DNA of 59,755 nt from Actinopolymorpha alba DSM 45243 (GCF_000373925.1 NZ_KB892775.1:103-59857), one strand, 5' to 3'; positions 1-8,967 are shown, counted from the first letter of the stretch. A program made the numbers and translations. The notes: generated by a model not told the origin, from the sequence alone.

Positions 1-389
1 TTCGCGATCACCCGAGCGTGGTCGACGCTGATCTCACCAGCGTTCAACGCCAACTGCACAAGCGGCAACGCGGTGTCCAGGTCGATCGCCAACCTCACCG
101 CCGAACGCGCCTGTTCGGGGCGCATCCGCAGCAGCGACGACAACAACGCCGCCGTACCCGTCGCACCGACGCTGGCGCCCAGGTCCCGGCGGTCTGCCTC
201 GCGGATCACCTGCAGCTGGACCGCCTCGAGCTGCGCCGAGAGAGCTTCCAGACTGATGAGCAGGTCGATGAGTTCGTCCCCGGGAACCGACCACAACAGC
301 GCACCGGACTCCTCAGCGAGACGGGCACGTATCCGCTTCGCCAACACCGTAAGCCGGTGCCGGCCCGCATCCGCCGAGGTCGAATCCAT
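1..389 (-). CDS. DUF222 / 13E12-repeat family protein, N-terminal part (runs off the window)
   Basis: This frame is open from an ATG at 387-389 to the left edge and gives 129 residues, beginning MDSTSADAG and ending ISVDHARVIA. The final segment, with its alternating helices and the ISVDHARVI stretch, is typical of the DUF222 domain of the 13E12-repeat family. Many members carry a C-terminal HNH nuclease domain, which would lie outside the window. These proteins occur in many copies in actinobacterial genomes and are suspected selfish or homing-type elements; their biological role is not settled. A TAGTGT hexamer about 10 bp upstream of the ATG could be a -10 box for a leaderless transcript. 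Whether the gene is intact cannot be judged here. Confidence 0.8.
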   Translation of the reverse strand, partial: MDSTSADAGRHRLTVLAKRIRARLAEESGALLWSVPGDELIDLLISLEALSAQLEAVQLQVIREADRRDLGASVGATGTAALLSSLLRMRPEQARSAVRLAIDLDTALPLVQLALNAGEISVDHARVIA

Positions 390-510
390 ACCCAAACACT
401 AGCGGCGACCACCGACAACCACCGATCCTGAAAGCCCAACAAAACAAGGCCATACCGCGACCAAGACCGACCCCGTCTGTACCAGCTCAGAGATCCACCG
501 GCACCTGCGT

Positions 511-577
511 CCATGATCATGAAGGCAGAAAGGGCTATACGTCCCGAAACCCTTCACCACAACGAACATGATCACGG
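511..577. repeat. Palindromic repeat family A, copy 1
   Basis: The left arm GATCATGAAG (515-524) is followed by a 26-nt interior and CCTTCA. The rest of the right arm, CATGATCA, is displaced by about 10 bp (ccacaacgaa). Copies at 6004-6076 and 26551-26597 have the same arms and the same 26-nt interior length. The 390-665 gap contains this repeat and the XRE operators and nothing else I recognise. Confidence 0.6.
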
Positions 578-616
578 AAGCGGGTGCTCAAGGAAAGCTT
601 GTGGCCCGAAGGGGGC

Positions 617-663
617 TGTAAAGCTTGCTTGACACCTGCCGCGAATGTAAAGCATCCTTGACA
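617..663 (+). promoter_or_regulatory. Two tandem operator-like palindromes upstream of the XRE gene
   Basis: Two 18-bp sites, TGTAAAGCTTGCTTGACA (617-634) and TGTAAAGCATCCTTGACA (646-663), share the dyad TGTAAAG-N4-CTTGACA and lie 29 bp apart. The second ends 2 bp before the ATG at 666, which has no Shine-Dalgarno sequence, so a leaderless transcript is likely. The TTGACA in the sites could double as -35 elements. I infer these are autoregulatory binding sites of the XRE protein. Confidence 0.6.
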
Positions 664-665
664 CC

Positions 666-863
666 ATGCGGAACGACGTGCGGGCGCTGCGACTCGCCAG
701 TGACCTCTCTCAGGGGGAGCTCGGTGAGGCGCTCAGCGTCTCTCGTCAGACGGTCAACGCCATCGAGACCGGCCGGTACAGCCCGTCGCTGCCGCTGGCC
801 ATCAAAGTTGCCCGATTCTTCGGGCGTTCAGTCGAGGAGGTCTTCCATGTCGACGACGACTAA
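666..863 (+). CDS. Short XRE-family HTH transcriptional regulator
   Basis: The 65-residue product is almost entirely one Cro/C1-type helix-turn-helix. LSQGELGEALSVSRQTVNAIETGRYSPSLPLAIKVARFFG is the full four-helix signature of the YozG-like mini-regulators. It has no effector domain. It overlaps the following membrane-protein gene by 17 bp, and such small regulators are commonly paired with a small membrane protein. Tandem palindromes end just before its start codon, so autoregulation is likely. The start is fixed by the ATG at 666; no upstream in-frame start has a ribosome binding site. Confidence 0.85.
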   Translation: MRNDVRALRLASDLSQGELGEALSVSRQTVNAIETGRYSPSLPLAIKVARFFGRSVEEVFHVDDD

Positions 864-1257
864 GCGTGGCCGGGCGGGGAGGCGGATCTCCATGCCGGCG
901 GCGGTGGTCGGAGTGCTGCTGGGTGTGGGCATGTGTGTCGCGGCGATGGCGACGGGACGGGTCGGCCTGGGCCTGTCGATGCTCGGCATCGTGCTCGTGT
1001 TCACCGCGTTCATCGTGATCGCGTCCCGCTTCAGCGACACGGTCGCTCTCCTGGGGGACGACGTGCACGACGAACGCCACGCGCACATCCACCAACGGGC
1101 CGCGCTCTACACGCTCAACATCCTGGCGTTCGTCATCGTGGGCGGGGCGATCGTCGACCTCGCCCGGGGCCGGGACGGGGGTTCGTGGGCGTTCCTGGGG
1201 TTCGTCGGCGGGCTTGTCTACGTGGTCTCCCTGCTCGTGCTCAGCCGCCGCGGCTGA
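847..1257 (+). CDS. Small four-helix membrane protein, partner of the XRE regulator
   Basis: A 136-residue protein with four predicted membrane segments at about residues 14-36, 38-59, 85-105 and 112-131. A charged loop in the middle is rich in His and Asp (DDVHDERHAHIHQR). The ATG at 847 lies inside the XRE gene and has a GAGGAGG ribosome binding site at 834-840, so the two genes are translationally coupled. It resembles the DUF2178-type membrane proteins usually encoded beside YozG-like regulators. Its function is unknown; it may be a membrane sensor or antagonist of the regulator. Confidence 0.7.
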   Translation: MSTTTKRGRAGRRISMPAAVVGVLLGVGMCVAAMATGRVGLGLSMLGIVLVFTAFIVIASRFSDTVALLGDDVHDERHAHIHQRAALYTLNILAFVIVGGAIVDLARGRDGGSWAFLGFVGGLVYVVSLLVLSRRG

Positions 1258-1314
1258 GCGACAAACCCGCGCTCCTCTCTCGATCCATCCTTGTTCACAT
1301 TGGGGGTTTAGCTC

Positions 1315-2565
1315 ATGCTGCCTGAACACTGGTTGGCGCACAGGCTCGCGCTCGTAGTCCTTGGACCCACCCTGGTCGCGGCGAGTGCGACCTTCTGCGC
1401 ACCGCCCGCGGGCGCCTCGACTCGCGAGATGTACGCGCCGCAGAAGGTGGCCGCGTCCACCTCGAGCGGGCTGGAGGGCCTGGCCGACCTGGTGATCGAC
1501 GAAGGGGCGCCGGGCGTGGTGCTGGCCCGGCGTACGCCCGAGGACGGGACCACCGCGATCGCGCGGGGAGTCGCGGACCTGCGGACCCAGCGTCCCGCCC
1601 GGCCGGACGACAGGCACCGCATCGGCAGCATCACCAAGACCATGGTGGCGGTGCTGGTCCTGCAACTGGTGGCCGAAGGACGGCTTCAACTCGACGACCG
1701 GGTGGCGGAGCGGCTGCCCGACCTCGGGATCGACGAGCGGATCACCGTACGCCATGTGCTCCAGCAGACCAGCGGATTCCGCACGGACACGGGGGTCTTC
1801 GCGCCGCCGCGCTCCTACGAGAGCAACCGGTTCCGGTACTTCCGTCCGGCCGAGCTGATCGAGATCGCCCTGACCAACCAGGAGTCAAGGCCGGCGCCAG
1901 GAACGACGTGGCAGTACTCCAACACCAACTACGTCCTCGCCGGCATGCTGATCGAGAAGGTCACGGGCCATCCGGTACGCGCCGAACTCACCCGCCGGCT
2001 CTTCGGGCCACTGGGGATGCGGGACACGTCGTTCCCCGAGCGCAGCCCGTTCGTCAGCGGCCGGCACCTGCGCGGCTACCTGCCGGGCGAGCCCGGCCAA
2101 CCGATGGACGACGTGACGACCTATTCCATGAGCTGGGCCTGGACGGCGGGTGCGGTCATCTCGACGACGCGGGACCAGATGACCTTCCTGCGGGCGCTCT
2201 TCACGGGCCGGCTGCTACCCAAGCCGCTGCTCGACGTGATGATGGACGCCGAGGAGTTCGGGTACGGCCTGGGGCTCTTCCCCTTCCCGGTGTCGTGCGT
2301 GCCCGGTGGGGTCGCGTGGGGCCACGACGGCGTGGTCTTCGGCTACCAGACCGCGGTGTTCAGTACGCCGGACGGCGCTCGCCAGGCCAGCATCGGGGCC
2401 AACACCTGGCTCATCGACGAGTCCGGCAACCTCAACCCGCTCGTCGTGCGGGCCGCGGCCGCCGCGCTGTGCGACGAGCCGGCCGCCAGCCTTGCCGGCG
2501 TCGACGGACCCCCGGCACCCGCGGCCAGGTTGTCTCGCATCCTGGGCAGCGCGGACGATCTGTGA
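1315..2565 (+). CDS. Secreted serine hydrolase, class C beta-lactamase / D-Ala-D-Ala carboxypeptidase fold
   Basis: The product has 416 residues. An N-terminal hydrophobic stretch (residues 9-28) followed by Ala-rich residues looks like a signal peptide. The penicillin-binding fold signatures are present: SxxK as S105-I-T-K108, YxN as Y201-S-N203, and an HDG motif near residue 341 in place of KTG. Family members cleave peptidoglycan stem peptides, beta-lactams or other esters and amides, and this sequence does not tell which. It sits alone between the XRE/membrane pair and the SAM riboswitch. The start at 1315 is the only reasonable one that keeps the signal peptide. Confidence 0.8.
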   Translation: MLPEHWLAHRLALVVLGPTLVAASATFCAPPAGASTREMYAPQKVAASTSSGLEGLADLVIDEGAPGVVLARRTPEDGTTAIARGVADLRTQRPARPDDRHRIGSITKTMVAVLVLQLVAEGRLQLDDRVAERLPDLGIDERITVRHVLQQTSGFRTDTGVFAPPRSYESNRFRYFRPAELIEIALTNQESRPAPGTTWQYSNTNYVLAGMLIEKVTGHPVRAELTRRLFGPLGMRDTSFPERSPFVSGRHLRGYLPGEPGQPMDDVTTYSMSWAWTAGAVISTTRDQMTFLRALFTGRLLPKPLLDVMMDAEEFGYGLGLFPFPVSCVPGGVAWGHDGVVFGYQTAVFSTPDGARQASIGANTWLIDESGNLNPLVVRAAAAALCDEPAASLAGVDGPPAPAARLSRILGSADDL

Positions 2566-2606
2566 GACCGGTCAGTTAGGCTCGGCGGGACAACTGAAGA
2601 AGGAAT

Positions 2607-2763
2607 CTCATCCAGAGGGGCAGAGGGACCGGCCCGACGAAGCCCCGGCAACCGGCCGACCGCCGACGCGTGTGTCTCGCATGCATCAGAGGCCCCGCGG
2701 CGGACACGGTGCCAACTCCGGCCTACGACGTCTCGCCAGACAGGGAGCAAGCCCTGGGTGGAC
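2607..2763 (+). promoter_or_regulatory. SAM riboswitch (SAM-I / S-box type) in the leader of the thrC-like gene
   Basis: The leader contains the conserved S-box core in order: AGAGG...GAGGGACCGGCCC, GACGAAGCC, CGGCAACCGG, and a distal GGTGCCAACTCC (about 2708-2719). P1 can form between TCATCCAG at about 2608 and CTGGGTGG at about 2754. The aptamer ends about 30 nt before the ATG at 2795, next to the AGGAAGG ribosome binding site. There is no strong U-rich terminator, so control is probably at translation initiation. S-boxes normally switch off methionine or SAM supply genes when SAM is abundant. Confidence 0.85.
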
Positions 2764-2794
2764 GTGCGTGGGAAAGATGAGGAAGGAAGCCTCG

Positions 2795-4075
2795 ATGACG
2801 ACGTACGCCGGCGCTGACATCACGCGCGACGCCCACACCATTCGCCCTGGAGCTTTTGGCAACGCGACCACGCTGCGATGTCGCGAGTGCGGTGCCACCA
2901 CCCCGCTCGGCGCGCACTACGCGTGTTCAGACTGTTTCGGTCCGCTTGAGGTCGACTACGACCTCCCCTCGATCACCCGCGAGCAGATCACCTCCGGCCC
3001 TCCAAACATCTGGCGCTATCAGTCCCTGCTGCCGGTGCCGGCCGACATCGCGTCGTTCCCCAACACCGAACCCGGCCTCACCCGGCTCGTCCGTGCCGAC
3101 CGGCTCGCCGCCGCACTCGGGCTGCGGCGGCTCTGGGTCAAGGACGATTCCGGCAATCCCACCCATTCGTTCAAGGACCGCGTCGTGGCGGTGGCGCTCG
3201 CCGCTGCCCGCGAGCTGGGCTTCCAGGTGCTCGCGTGCCCCTCGACCGGCAACCTCGCCAACGCGGTAGCGGCCGCCGCGTCCCGCGCCGGGATCCGCAG
3301 CGTCGTGATGGTGCCGCACAACCTCGAGCAGCAGAAGATCCTCACCACCGCGGTGTACGGCGGCACGCTCGTCGCCGTCGAGGGCACCTACGACGACGTC
3401 AACCGGCTCGCCAGCGAGATCGCCGGTGAGGAGGAAGGCTGGGCGTTCGTCAACGTCAACGTCCGGCCCTATTACGCCGAGGGTTCCAAGACGCTTGGGT
3501 TCGAGATCGCCGAGCAGCTCGGCTGGCGGCTGCCGCAGCAGGTCGTGGTCCCGATCGCCTCGGGCGCGCAGTTGGTCAAGATCGACAAGGGGCTGCGGGA
3601 GTTCGTCGAGCTTGGCCTGGTCGAGGACGCTCCGTACAAGATCTTCGGTGCACAGGCGACCGGGTGCTCCCCGGTGTCCGCGGCATTCAAGGCCGGCCAT
3701 GACGTGGTGCAGCCGGTCAAGCCGGACACGATCGCGAAGTCGCTGGCGATCGGTAACCCCGCTGACGGGCCGTACGTGCTCGACGTCTGCCGGCGCACCG
3801 GTGGCGTGGTCGAGGACGTCAGCGACGACGAGGTGCTCGCCGGTATCGAGCTGTTGGCCCGCACCGAAGGGATCTTCGGTGAGACGGCGGGCGGTGTCAC
3901 GGTCGCGACCCTGAAGAAGCTGGTCGAGACCGGTCAGCTCGACCCCGACGCCGAAACCGTGATCATCAACTCCGGTGACGGCCTGAAGACCCTCGACGCC
4001 ATCGCTGGCAAGGTGGGGCCGAAGGCGACCATCCGTCCGACGTACGACGCGTTCACCGAGGCCGGGCTCGCCTGA
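2795..4075 (+). CDS. thrC: Threonine synthase-like PLP enzyme under SAM-riboswitch control
   Basis: 426 residues, fold-type II PLP enzyme. An N-terminal zinc ribbon (C29-x2-C32 and C44-x2-C47) is followed by the PLP-lysine motif HSFKD (Lys127) and the phosphate-binding STGN loop at 150-153. Classical threonine synthase converts O-phosphohomoserine to threonine. The context is unusual for that job: an S-box riboswitch lies in the leader and a CysO/MoaD-like sulfur carrier follows 43 bp downstream. No hom or thrB is nearby. I infer that it may instead, or also, make homocysteine from O-phosphohomoserine with sulfur from the carrier, by analogy with CysM using CysO thiocarboxylate. The start at 2795 has AGGAAGG at proper spacing; the open frame upstream is riboswitch. 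Confidence 0.8.
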   Translation: MTTYAGADITRDAHTIRPGAFGNATTLRCRECGATTPLGAHYACSDCFGPLEVDYDLPSITREQITSGPPNIWRYQSLLPVPADIASFPNTEPGLTRLVRADRLAAALGLRRLWVKDDSGNPTHSFKDRVVAVALAAARELGFQVLACPSTGNLANAVAAAASRAGIRSVVMVPHNLEQQKILTTAVYGGTLVAVEGTYDDVNRLASEIAGEEEGWAFVNVNVRPYYAEGSKTLGFEIAEQLGWRLPQQVVVPIASGAQLVKIDKGLREFVELGLVEDAPYKIFGAQATGCSPVSAAFKAGHDVVQPVKPDTIAKSLAIGNPADGPYVLDVCRRTGGVVEDVSDDEVLAGIELLARTEGIFGETAGGVTVATLKKLVETGQLDPDAETVIINSGDGLKTLDAIAGKVGPKATIRPTYDAFTEAGLA

Positions 4076-4118
4076 GCGCGCGGCTGCCCGCATTCACCGA
4101 AACACGGAGGCAGTAACC

Positions 4119-4394
4119 ATGGGTGTCAAGGTGCGGATCCCGACGATCCTGCGTACCTATACGGGCGGAGCTTCGGAGGTGGCCGCGGATGGTGGCACCC
4201 TGGCCGAGGTGCTTGACTCGCTCGAGGCGAACTTCCCCGGAATTCGCGCGCGGGTCCTCGACGACGCCGGCAAGCTTCGCAGGTTCGTCAACGTCTATGT
4301 TGGCGAGGAGGACGTGCGGTTCGCGTCCGGCCTGGAGACGCCAACGCCTGACGGCACGCAGGTGTCGGTGATTCCCGCGGTGGCCGGAGGCTGA
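4119..4394 (+). CDS. CysO/MoaD/ThiS-family sulfur carrier protein
   Basis: A 91-residue ubiquitin-like protein ending in the di-glycine tail AVAGG that is adenylated and converted to a thiocarboxylate in this family. Its sequence (IPTILRTYTGG near the start, RFVNVYVGEEDVRF in the middle, VIPAVAGG at the end) is close to what I recall of mycobacterial CysO, more so than to MoaD or ThiS. In Mycobacterium CysO is encoded with cysM and the JAMM protease mec; neither is present here. It is co-directional with the thrC-like gene, 43 bp away, with its own CGGAGG ribosome binding site. It probably donates sulfur to the thrC-like enzyme or to an unlinked synthase. Confidence 0.85.
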   Translation: MGVKVRIPTILRTYTGGASEVAADGGTLAEVLDSLEANFPGIRARVLDDAGKLRRFVNVYVGEEDVRFASGLETPTPDGTQVSVIPAVAGG

Positions 4395-4446
4395 CCCTGA
4401 TCCTCCAGCTTCCGGACGCGGCGTTCGTCGTCCACGAAGACAACGA

Positions 4447-4479
4447 CGGCCCCCGTCAAGCGAGTCTTGACGGGGGCCG
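4447..4479 (+). terminator. Perfect 14-bp hairpin downstream of the sulfur-carrier gene
   Basis: CGGCCCCCGTCAAG (4447-4460), a 5-nt loop, and its exact complement (4466-4479) form a strong stem-loop without a T-run. It could end the thrC-cysO transcript. It may instead lie inside the 5' coding region of the next gene, whose frame is open through it with good third-position GC. Confidence 0.55.
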
Positions 4480-4495
4480 ATTCACCACTCCTGAG

Positions 4496-5989
4496 GTGGA
4501 GATCGGTTTTCGCGAGCTCCCCGAAGGTCTCGGGGTCGAGGTCGCCTGCCCGCGGCGCGGACTCTCGCGGGTCGTGCTCAGGTGGGCCGCGCCGGTGCCG
4601 GCGTCCGCGCTCGTGCTGGGCGACGCGTGGGAGCGTTCGTACGGCGACCTCCAGTGGCGGCATCTCCAGCCCGAACGCCTGCTGCCGTGGTCGTGGCTCG
4701 CGCACGACCCGGCGACCAACACGACGAGCGGGATGGGTGTGCGGGTACGCCCGAACGCCTTCTGCTCCTGGACCCTCGACTCCGCCGGTATTTCCTTGTG
4801 GCTTGATGTCCGCAACGGTGGATCGCCTGTCCTGCTTGGCGATCGGGTGCTCGACGCGGCGACCCTGGTGGCCGTCGAGGGCGAGTCGGCGTACGACGTC
4901 CAGACCGCGTTGACGGCCTCGATGTGCTCAGATCCCTTGCCCGCAAGGGGTCCTGTCGTTGGTTGTAACAACTGGTACTACGCCTACGGGTTCAACTTCG
5001 GGCCCGCGCAGATCATCCGCGACGCCGAGACGATCGTGGAGTACGCCGACGGTCATCCGGTGAAGCCCTACTGCGTGGTGGATGCTGGCTGGAGTCCCGG
5101 TGGCGCCTGTCCTGGTGGCCCCTGGACCGCCGGTCTTCCCGGAACCTTCGACGACATGCCGGGGTTCGCCGCCGACATCGCCGCCCGCGGGGCGCGGCCC
5201 GGGATCTGGATGCGGCCGGCCGCTCTGTCGTACGTCGACGATCCGGCGCGGTTGCGACCCGGTCCGCGTCCCGTGCGTGAACAACCGCTCGACCTCACCC
5301 TGCAAGACAACCTTGACGGGATCCGCGCCGATGTGGCCCGCCTGGTCGGCTGGGGGTTCGAGCTCATCAAGCATGACTTCTCGACGTTCGACGCGTTCGG
5401 TCGGTTCGCGCCCGCGATGGGGGCCGCGATGACCGACGCGGGGTGGCACTTCGCCGACCGCGGCCAGACCAACGCCGAGATCCTGCTGCGGCTCTACGAG
5501 GTGATCCGCGCGGGCGCCGGCGACGCGGTGGTGATCGGCTGCAACACGGTGGGCCACCTGGCCGCCGGGCTGGTCGAGGTCCAACGCATCGGCGACGACA
5601 CGTCCGGGCGCCGGTGGGAACGCACCCGCCGGATGGGGGTCAACACCCTCGCCTTCCGGCTCGCGCAGCACCAGTCGTTCTTCGTGGCGGACGCGGACTG
5701 CGTGCCGTGTACGCCGCAGACGCCGTGGGACAAGAACCGCCAGTTCCTCGATCTGGTGGCCCGGTCGGGCACCGCGCTCTTCGTCTCGGTCGACCCGAAC
5801 GCCCGCACGCCGCAGACCGACGCCGACCTGCGGGTCGCGGTCAAGCTGGCGCTCGACGGCGGCGACCCCGGCGGCGTCGAGCCGCTCGACTGGCTGCACA
5901 CGACCACGCCGGAGCGGTGGCGGACCAGCGAGGGAACCCGCACCTACCAATGGAGCGAGCCGTTCGGTGCCCCGGTCCTCCCGATCTAG
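4496..5989 (+). CDS. GH36/GH-D clan glycoside hydrolase (alpha-galactosidase-like)
   Basis: About 497 residues from the GTG at 4496. A beta-rich N-terminal domain is followed by a TIM barrel beginning near GCNNWYYAYG. The two catalytic aspartates of clan GH-D are visible: the nucleophile in ELIKHDF, and the acid/base in RIGDDTSG. There is no signal peptide, so the enzyme is cytoplasmic. The likely substrate is an alpha-galactoside, but subfamily specificity cannot be read from the sequence. The start is uncertain: the frame stays open with coding-like codons back to 4397 (CTG, 7 nt after a GGAGG), and GTG 4496 lacks a good ribosome binding site. Confidence 0.75.
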   Translation: MEIGFRELPEGLGVEVACPRRGLSRVVLRWAAPVPASALVLGDAWERSYGDLQWRHLQPERLLPWSWLAHDPATNTTSGMGVRVRPNAFCSWTLDSAGISLWLDVRNGGSPVLLGDRVLDAATLVAVEGESAYDVQTALTASMCSDPLPARGPVVGCNNWYYAYGFNFGPAQIIRDAETIVEYADGHPVKPYCVVDAGWSPGGACPGGPWTAGLPGTFDDMPGFAADIAARGARPGIWMRPAALSYVDDPARLRPGPRPVREQPLDLTLQDNLDGIRADVARLVGWGFELIKHDFSTFDAFGRFAPAMGAAMTDAGWHFADRGQTNAEILLRLYEVIRAGAGDAVVIGCNTVGHLAAGLVEVQRIGDDTSGRRWERTRRMGVNTLAFRLAQHQSFFVADADCVPCTPQTPWDKNRQFLDLVARSGTALFVSVDPNARTPQTDADLRVAVKLALDGGDPGGVEPLDWLHTTTPERWRTSEGTRTYQWSEPFGAPVLPI

Positions 5990-6003
5990 GTACGCCCGCC
6001 GCC

Positions 6004-6076
6004 ATCCCGTGATCATGATCGTGATCATGAAGCCGGAAGGGGCCCCACGTACCGAAAGCCTTCATGATCACGGGAT
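6004..6076. repeat. Palindromic repeat family A, copy 2
   Basis: Perfect 15-bp outer arms ATCCCGTGATCATGA (6004-6018) and TCATGATCACGGGAT (6062-6076), with a second nested GATCATGAAG arm, surround the same 26-nt interior as the copies at 511 and 26551. It lies 15 bp after the glycosidase stop codon and could act as its transcript end. Confidence 0.7.
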
Positions 6077-6717
6077 GGGGCCGGCGGGTGGGATGGTCGG
6101 GCTCGGATGGAAGGGCTGGATGGCGGGGCTCGGGGATCGGCGGGCGGGCGGCCGCGCCGCCTTGGCCGCCGTAGTATTCGGAAGCCCTATTCCGGCCGAT
6201 AATTCGCTGGGGAACGACGGCCCCAAATAGCTTCACTTTCTGGTAATAGGCACGGTCCGGAGAGCGCGTTCCGCAGCGGCACTTCCCATGGGCCGGATCA
6301 CCCACCGGTCCGCCGGACCGAAGAATGCAACAATCCAGCTGGCTTGTGGAGTTGGGATTCCGAGCGCTGTGAACCCCCCGCGTGAAGCGCCTTATTCGTC
6401 CCGCGTGGCGGGACGAATAAGGCTTCCCGATACGAGCAGTAGTTCGACCCAATGACTTGTTACTGAGAGCAATCTTCAGCTCGCTTACCGGACCGATCTC
6501 GGTCGAAAGGAGGCTGACGGACATCTCCCCACAGGAGCGACGTTCAGCTAAGGTCGGGCGTGGTCGGCATGATCGTGCGTAAGTCGCTCGACCGACAGCG
6601 GTGGGGAAATTCGCGCGGATCGATCGCAACACCTCCCCTTGGGGGAGCGGGTGCGGTGAGGACGACCCAGGCCCGCGCCGGGCGGGTCTGACACCCCCTC
6701 GGCCTGAGGAGAGGTCA
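6077..6717 (+). other. 640-bp non-coding region upstream of cspA
   Basis: No convincing coding frame is visible. It holds a perfect hairpin (6389-6423), an unexplained AAAGGAGG at about 6505-6512 with no start codon in range, and a Shine-Dalgarno sequence (GAGGAGAGG) just before cspA. A long structured 5' leader is common for cold-shock genes, and the last 200-300 bp may be that leader. I see nothing specific in 6100-6380. Confidence 0.5.
6389..6423. terminator. Perfect 16-bp inverted repeat with 3-nt loop
   Basis: GCCTTATTCGTCCCGC (6389-6404), loop GTG, and its exact complement (6408-6423). The AT-rich base followed by a GC-rich tip is reminiscent of a terminator, but no T-run follows. It stands alone in the cspA upstream region, and I found no second copy. 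Confidence 0.5.
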
Positions 6718-6918
6718 ATGACGCAGGGCACCGTGAAGTGGTTCAACTCTGAGAAGGGCTACGGCTTCATCGCCGTAGAGGGCGGCAACGACGTATTCGT
6801 CCACTACTCCAAGATCAACATGGACGGGTACAAGTCGCTCACTGATGGTCAGTCAGTCGAGTTCGAGGTCGTCGAGGGGCCGAAGGGTCTCGAGGCGCAC
6901 GAGGTCACCCCTCTCTGA
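6718..6918 (+). CDS. cspA: Cold shock protein CspA-type
   Basis: The 66-residue protein is one cold-shock domain. RNP1 (KGYGFI) and RNP2 (VFVHYS) are both intact, following the canonical [11 protein letters not shown] start. It binds single-stranded RNA and DNA as an RNA chaperone. The ATG at 6718 has GAGGAGAGG upstream. A strong terminator at 6961-6991 separates it from groEL, so the two are adjacent but separately transcribed. The csp-groEL2 neighbourhood is, from memory, shared with Streptomyces. Confidence 0.95.
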   Translation: MTQGTVKWFNSEKGYGFIAVEGGNDVFVHYSKINMDGYKSLTDGQSVEFEVVEGPKGLEAHEVTPL

Positions 6919-6960
6919 GCTTGATGGCCATAGCCCCCTGAGTGGGGACGTCTTTGATCC

Positions 6961-6991
6961 GAGGCCCGGGTGTTGCCCCCACCCGGGCCTC
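6961..6991 (+). terminator. Stem-loop terminator after cspA
   Basis: GAGGCCCGGGTG (6961-6972) pairs perfectly with CACCCGGGCCTC (6980-6991) across a 7-nt loop. It is GC-rich with no T-run, as is usual in high-GC actinobacteria. Confidence 0.75.
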
Positions 6992-7069
6992 GGGCGTGTC
7001 CGGGGGTGCCCGGGGTCCCGGGCGGCGCTCGGATTGCGTCCGGAGGTGGCTCGGACGACGGGCGGTCAG

Positions 7070-7131
7070 CTTGCACTCTCCCTGGTCGAGTGCTAAACAC
7101 GTCCTTAGCACTCGAAGGTCGCGAGTGACAA
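7070..7131 (+). promoter_or_regulatory. Two tandem CIRCE operators (HrcA sites) upstream of groEL
   Basis: Site 1 is CTTGCACTC-N9-GAGTGCTAA (7070-7096) with a perfect right arm. Site 2 is TTAGCACTC-N9-GAGTGACAA (7105-7131) with a perfect left arm. Each has two mismatches to the consensus TTAGCACTC-N9-GAGTGCTAA in the other arm. The 8-bp gap puts the site centres 35 bp apart. HrcA repression of groEL is the established role. hrcA itself is not in the window. Confidence 0.9.
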
Positions 7132-7241
7132 TCCGCTGCAGGGTTGGTTCGGCGAGGCTCCCGGTATGGCTTGGGGGCCGTCCGTCGCGGGCGTCGGGCC
7201 GGCCACACGACATCCACCCGACTGGGGGAGGATCCAGCTAG

Positions 7242-8867
<1,626 letters not shown>

Positions 8868-8893
8868 GTCCACGCTCCTTTCCGCACAGACGG

Positions 8894-8931
8894 CGAAGGG
8901 CGGTCCTGGAGCGATCCAGGGCCGCCCTTCG
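8894..8931 (+). terminator. Stem-loop terminator after groEL
   Basis: CGAAGGGCGGTCCTGGA (8894-8910) and TCCAGGGCCGCCCTTCG (8915-8931) pair across a GCGA tetraloop with one mismatch. It lies 26 bp after the groEL stop codon. Confidence 0.8.
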
Positions 8932-8967
8932 GCGTAAGTCGCCGGTCGTACGGAATGATGGGCGGAC

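Noticed and set aside
6905-7213. Short frames around the CIRCE region as a groES gene
   Set aside because: None resembles GroES; the region is promoter, operator and terminator.
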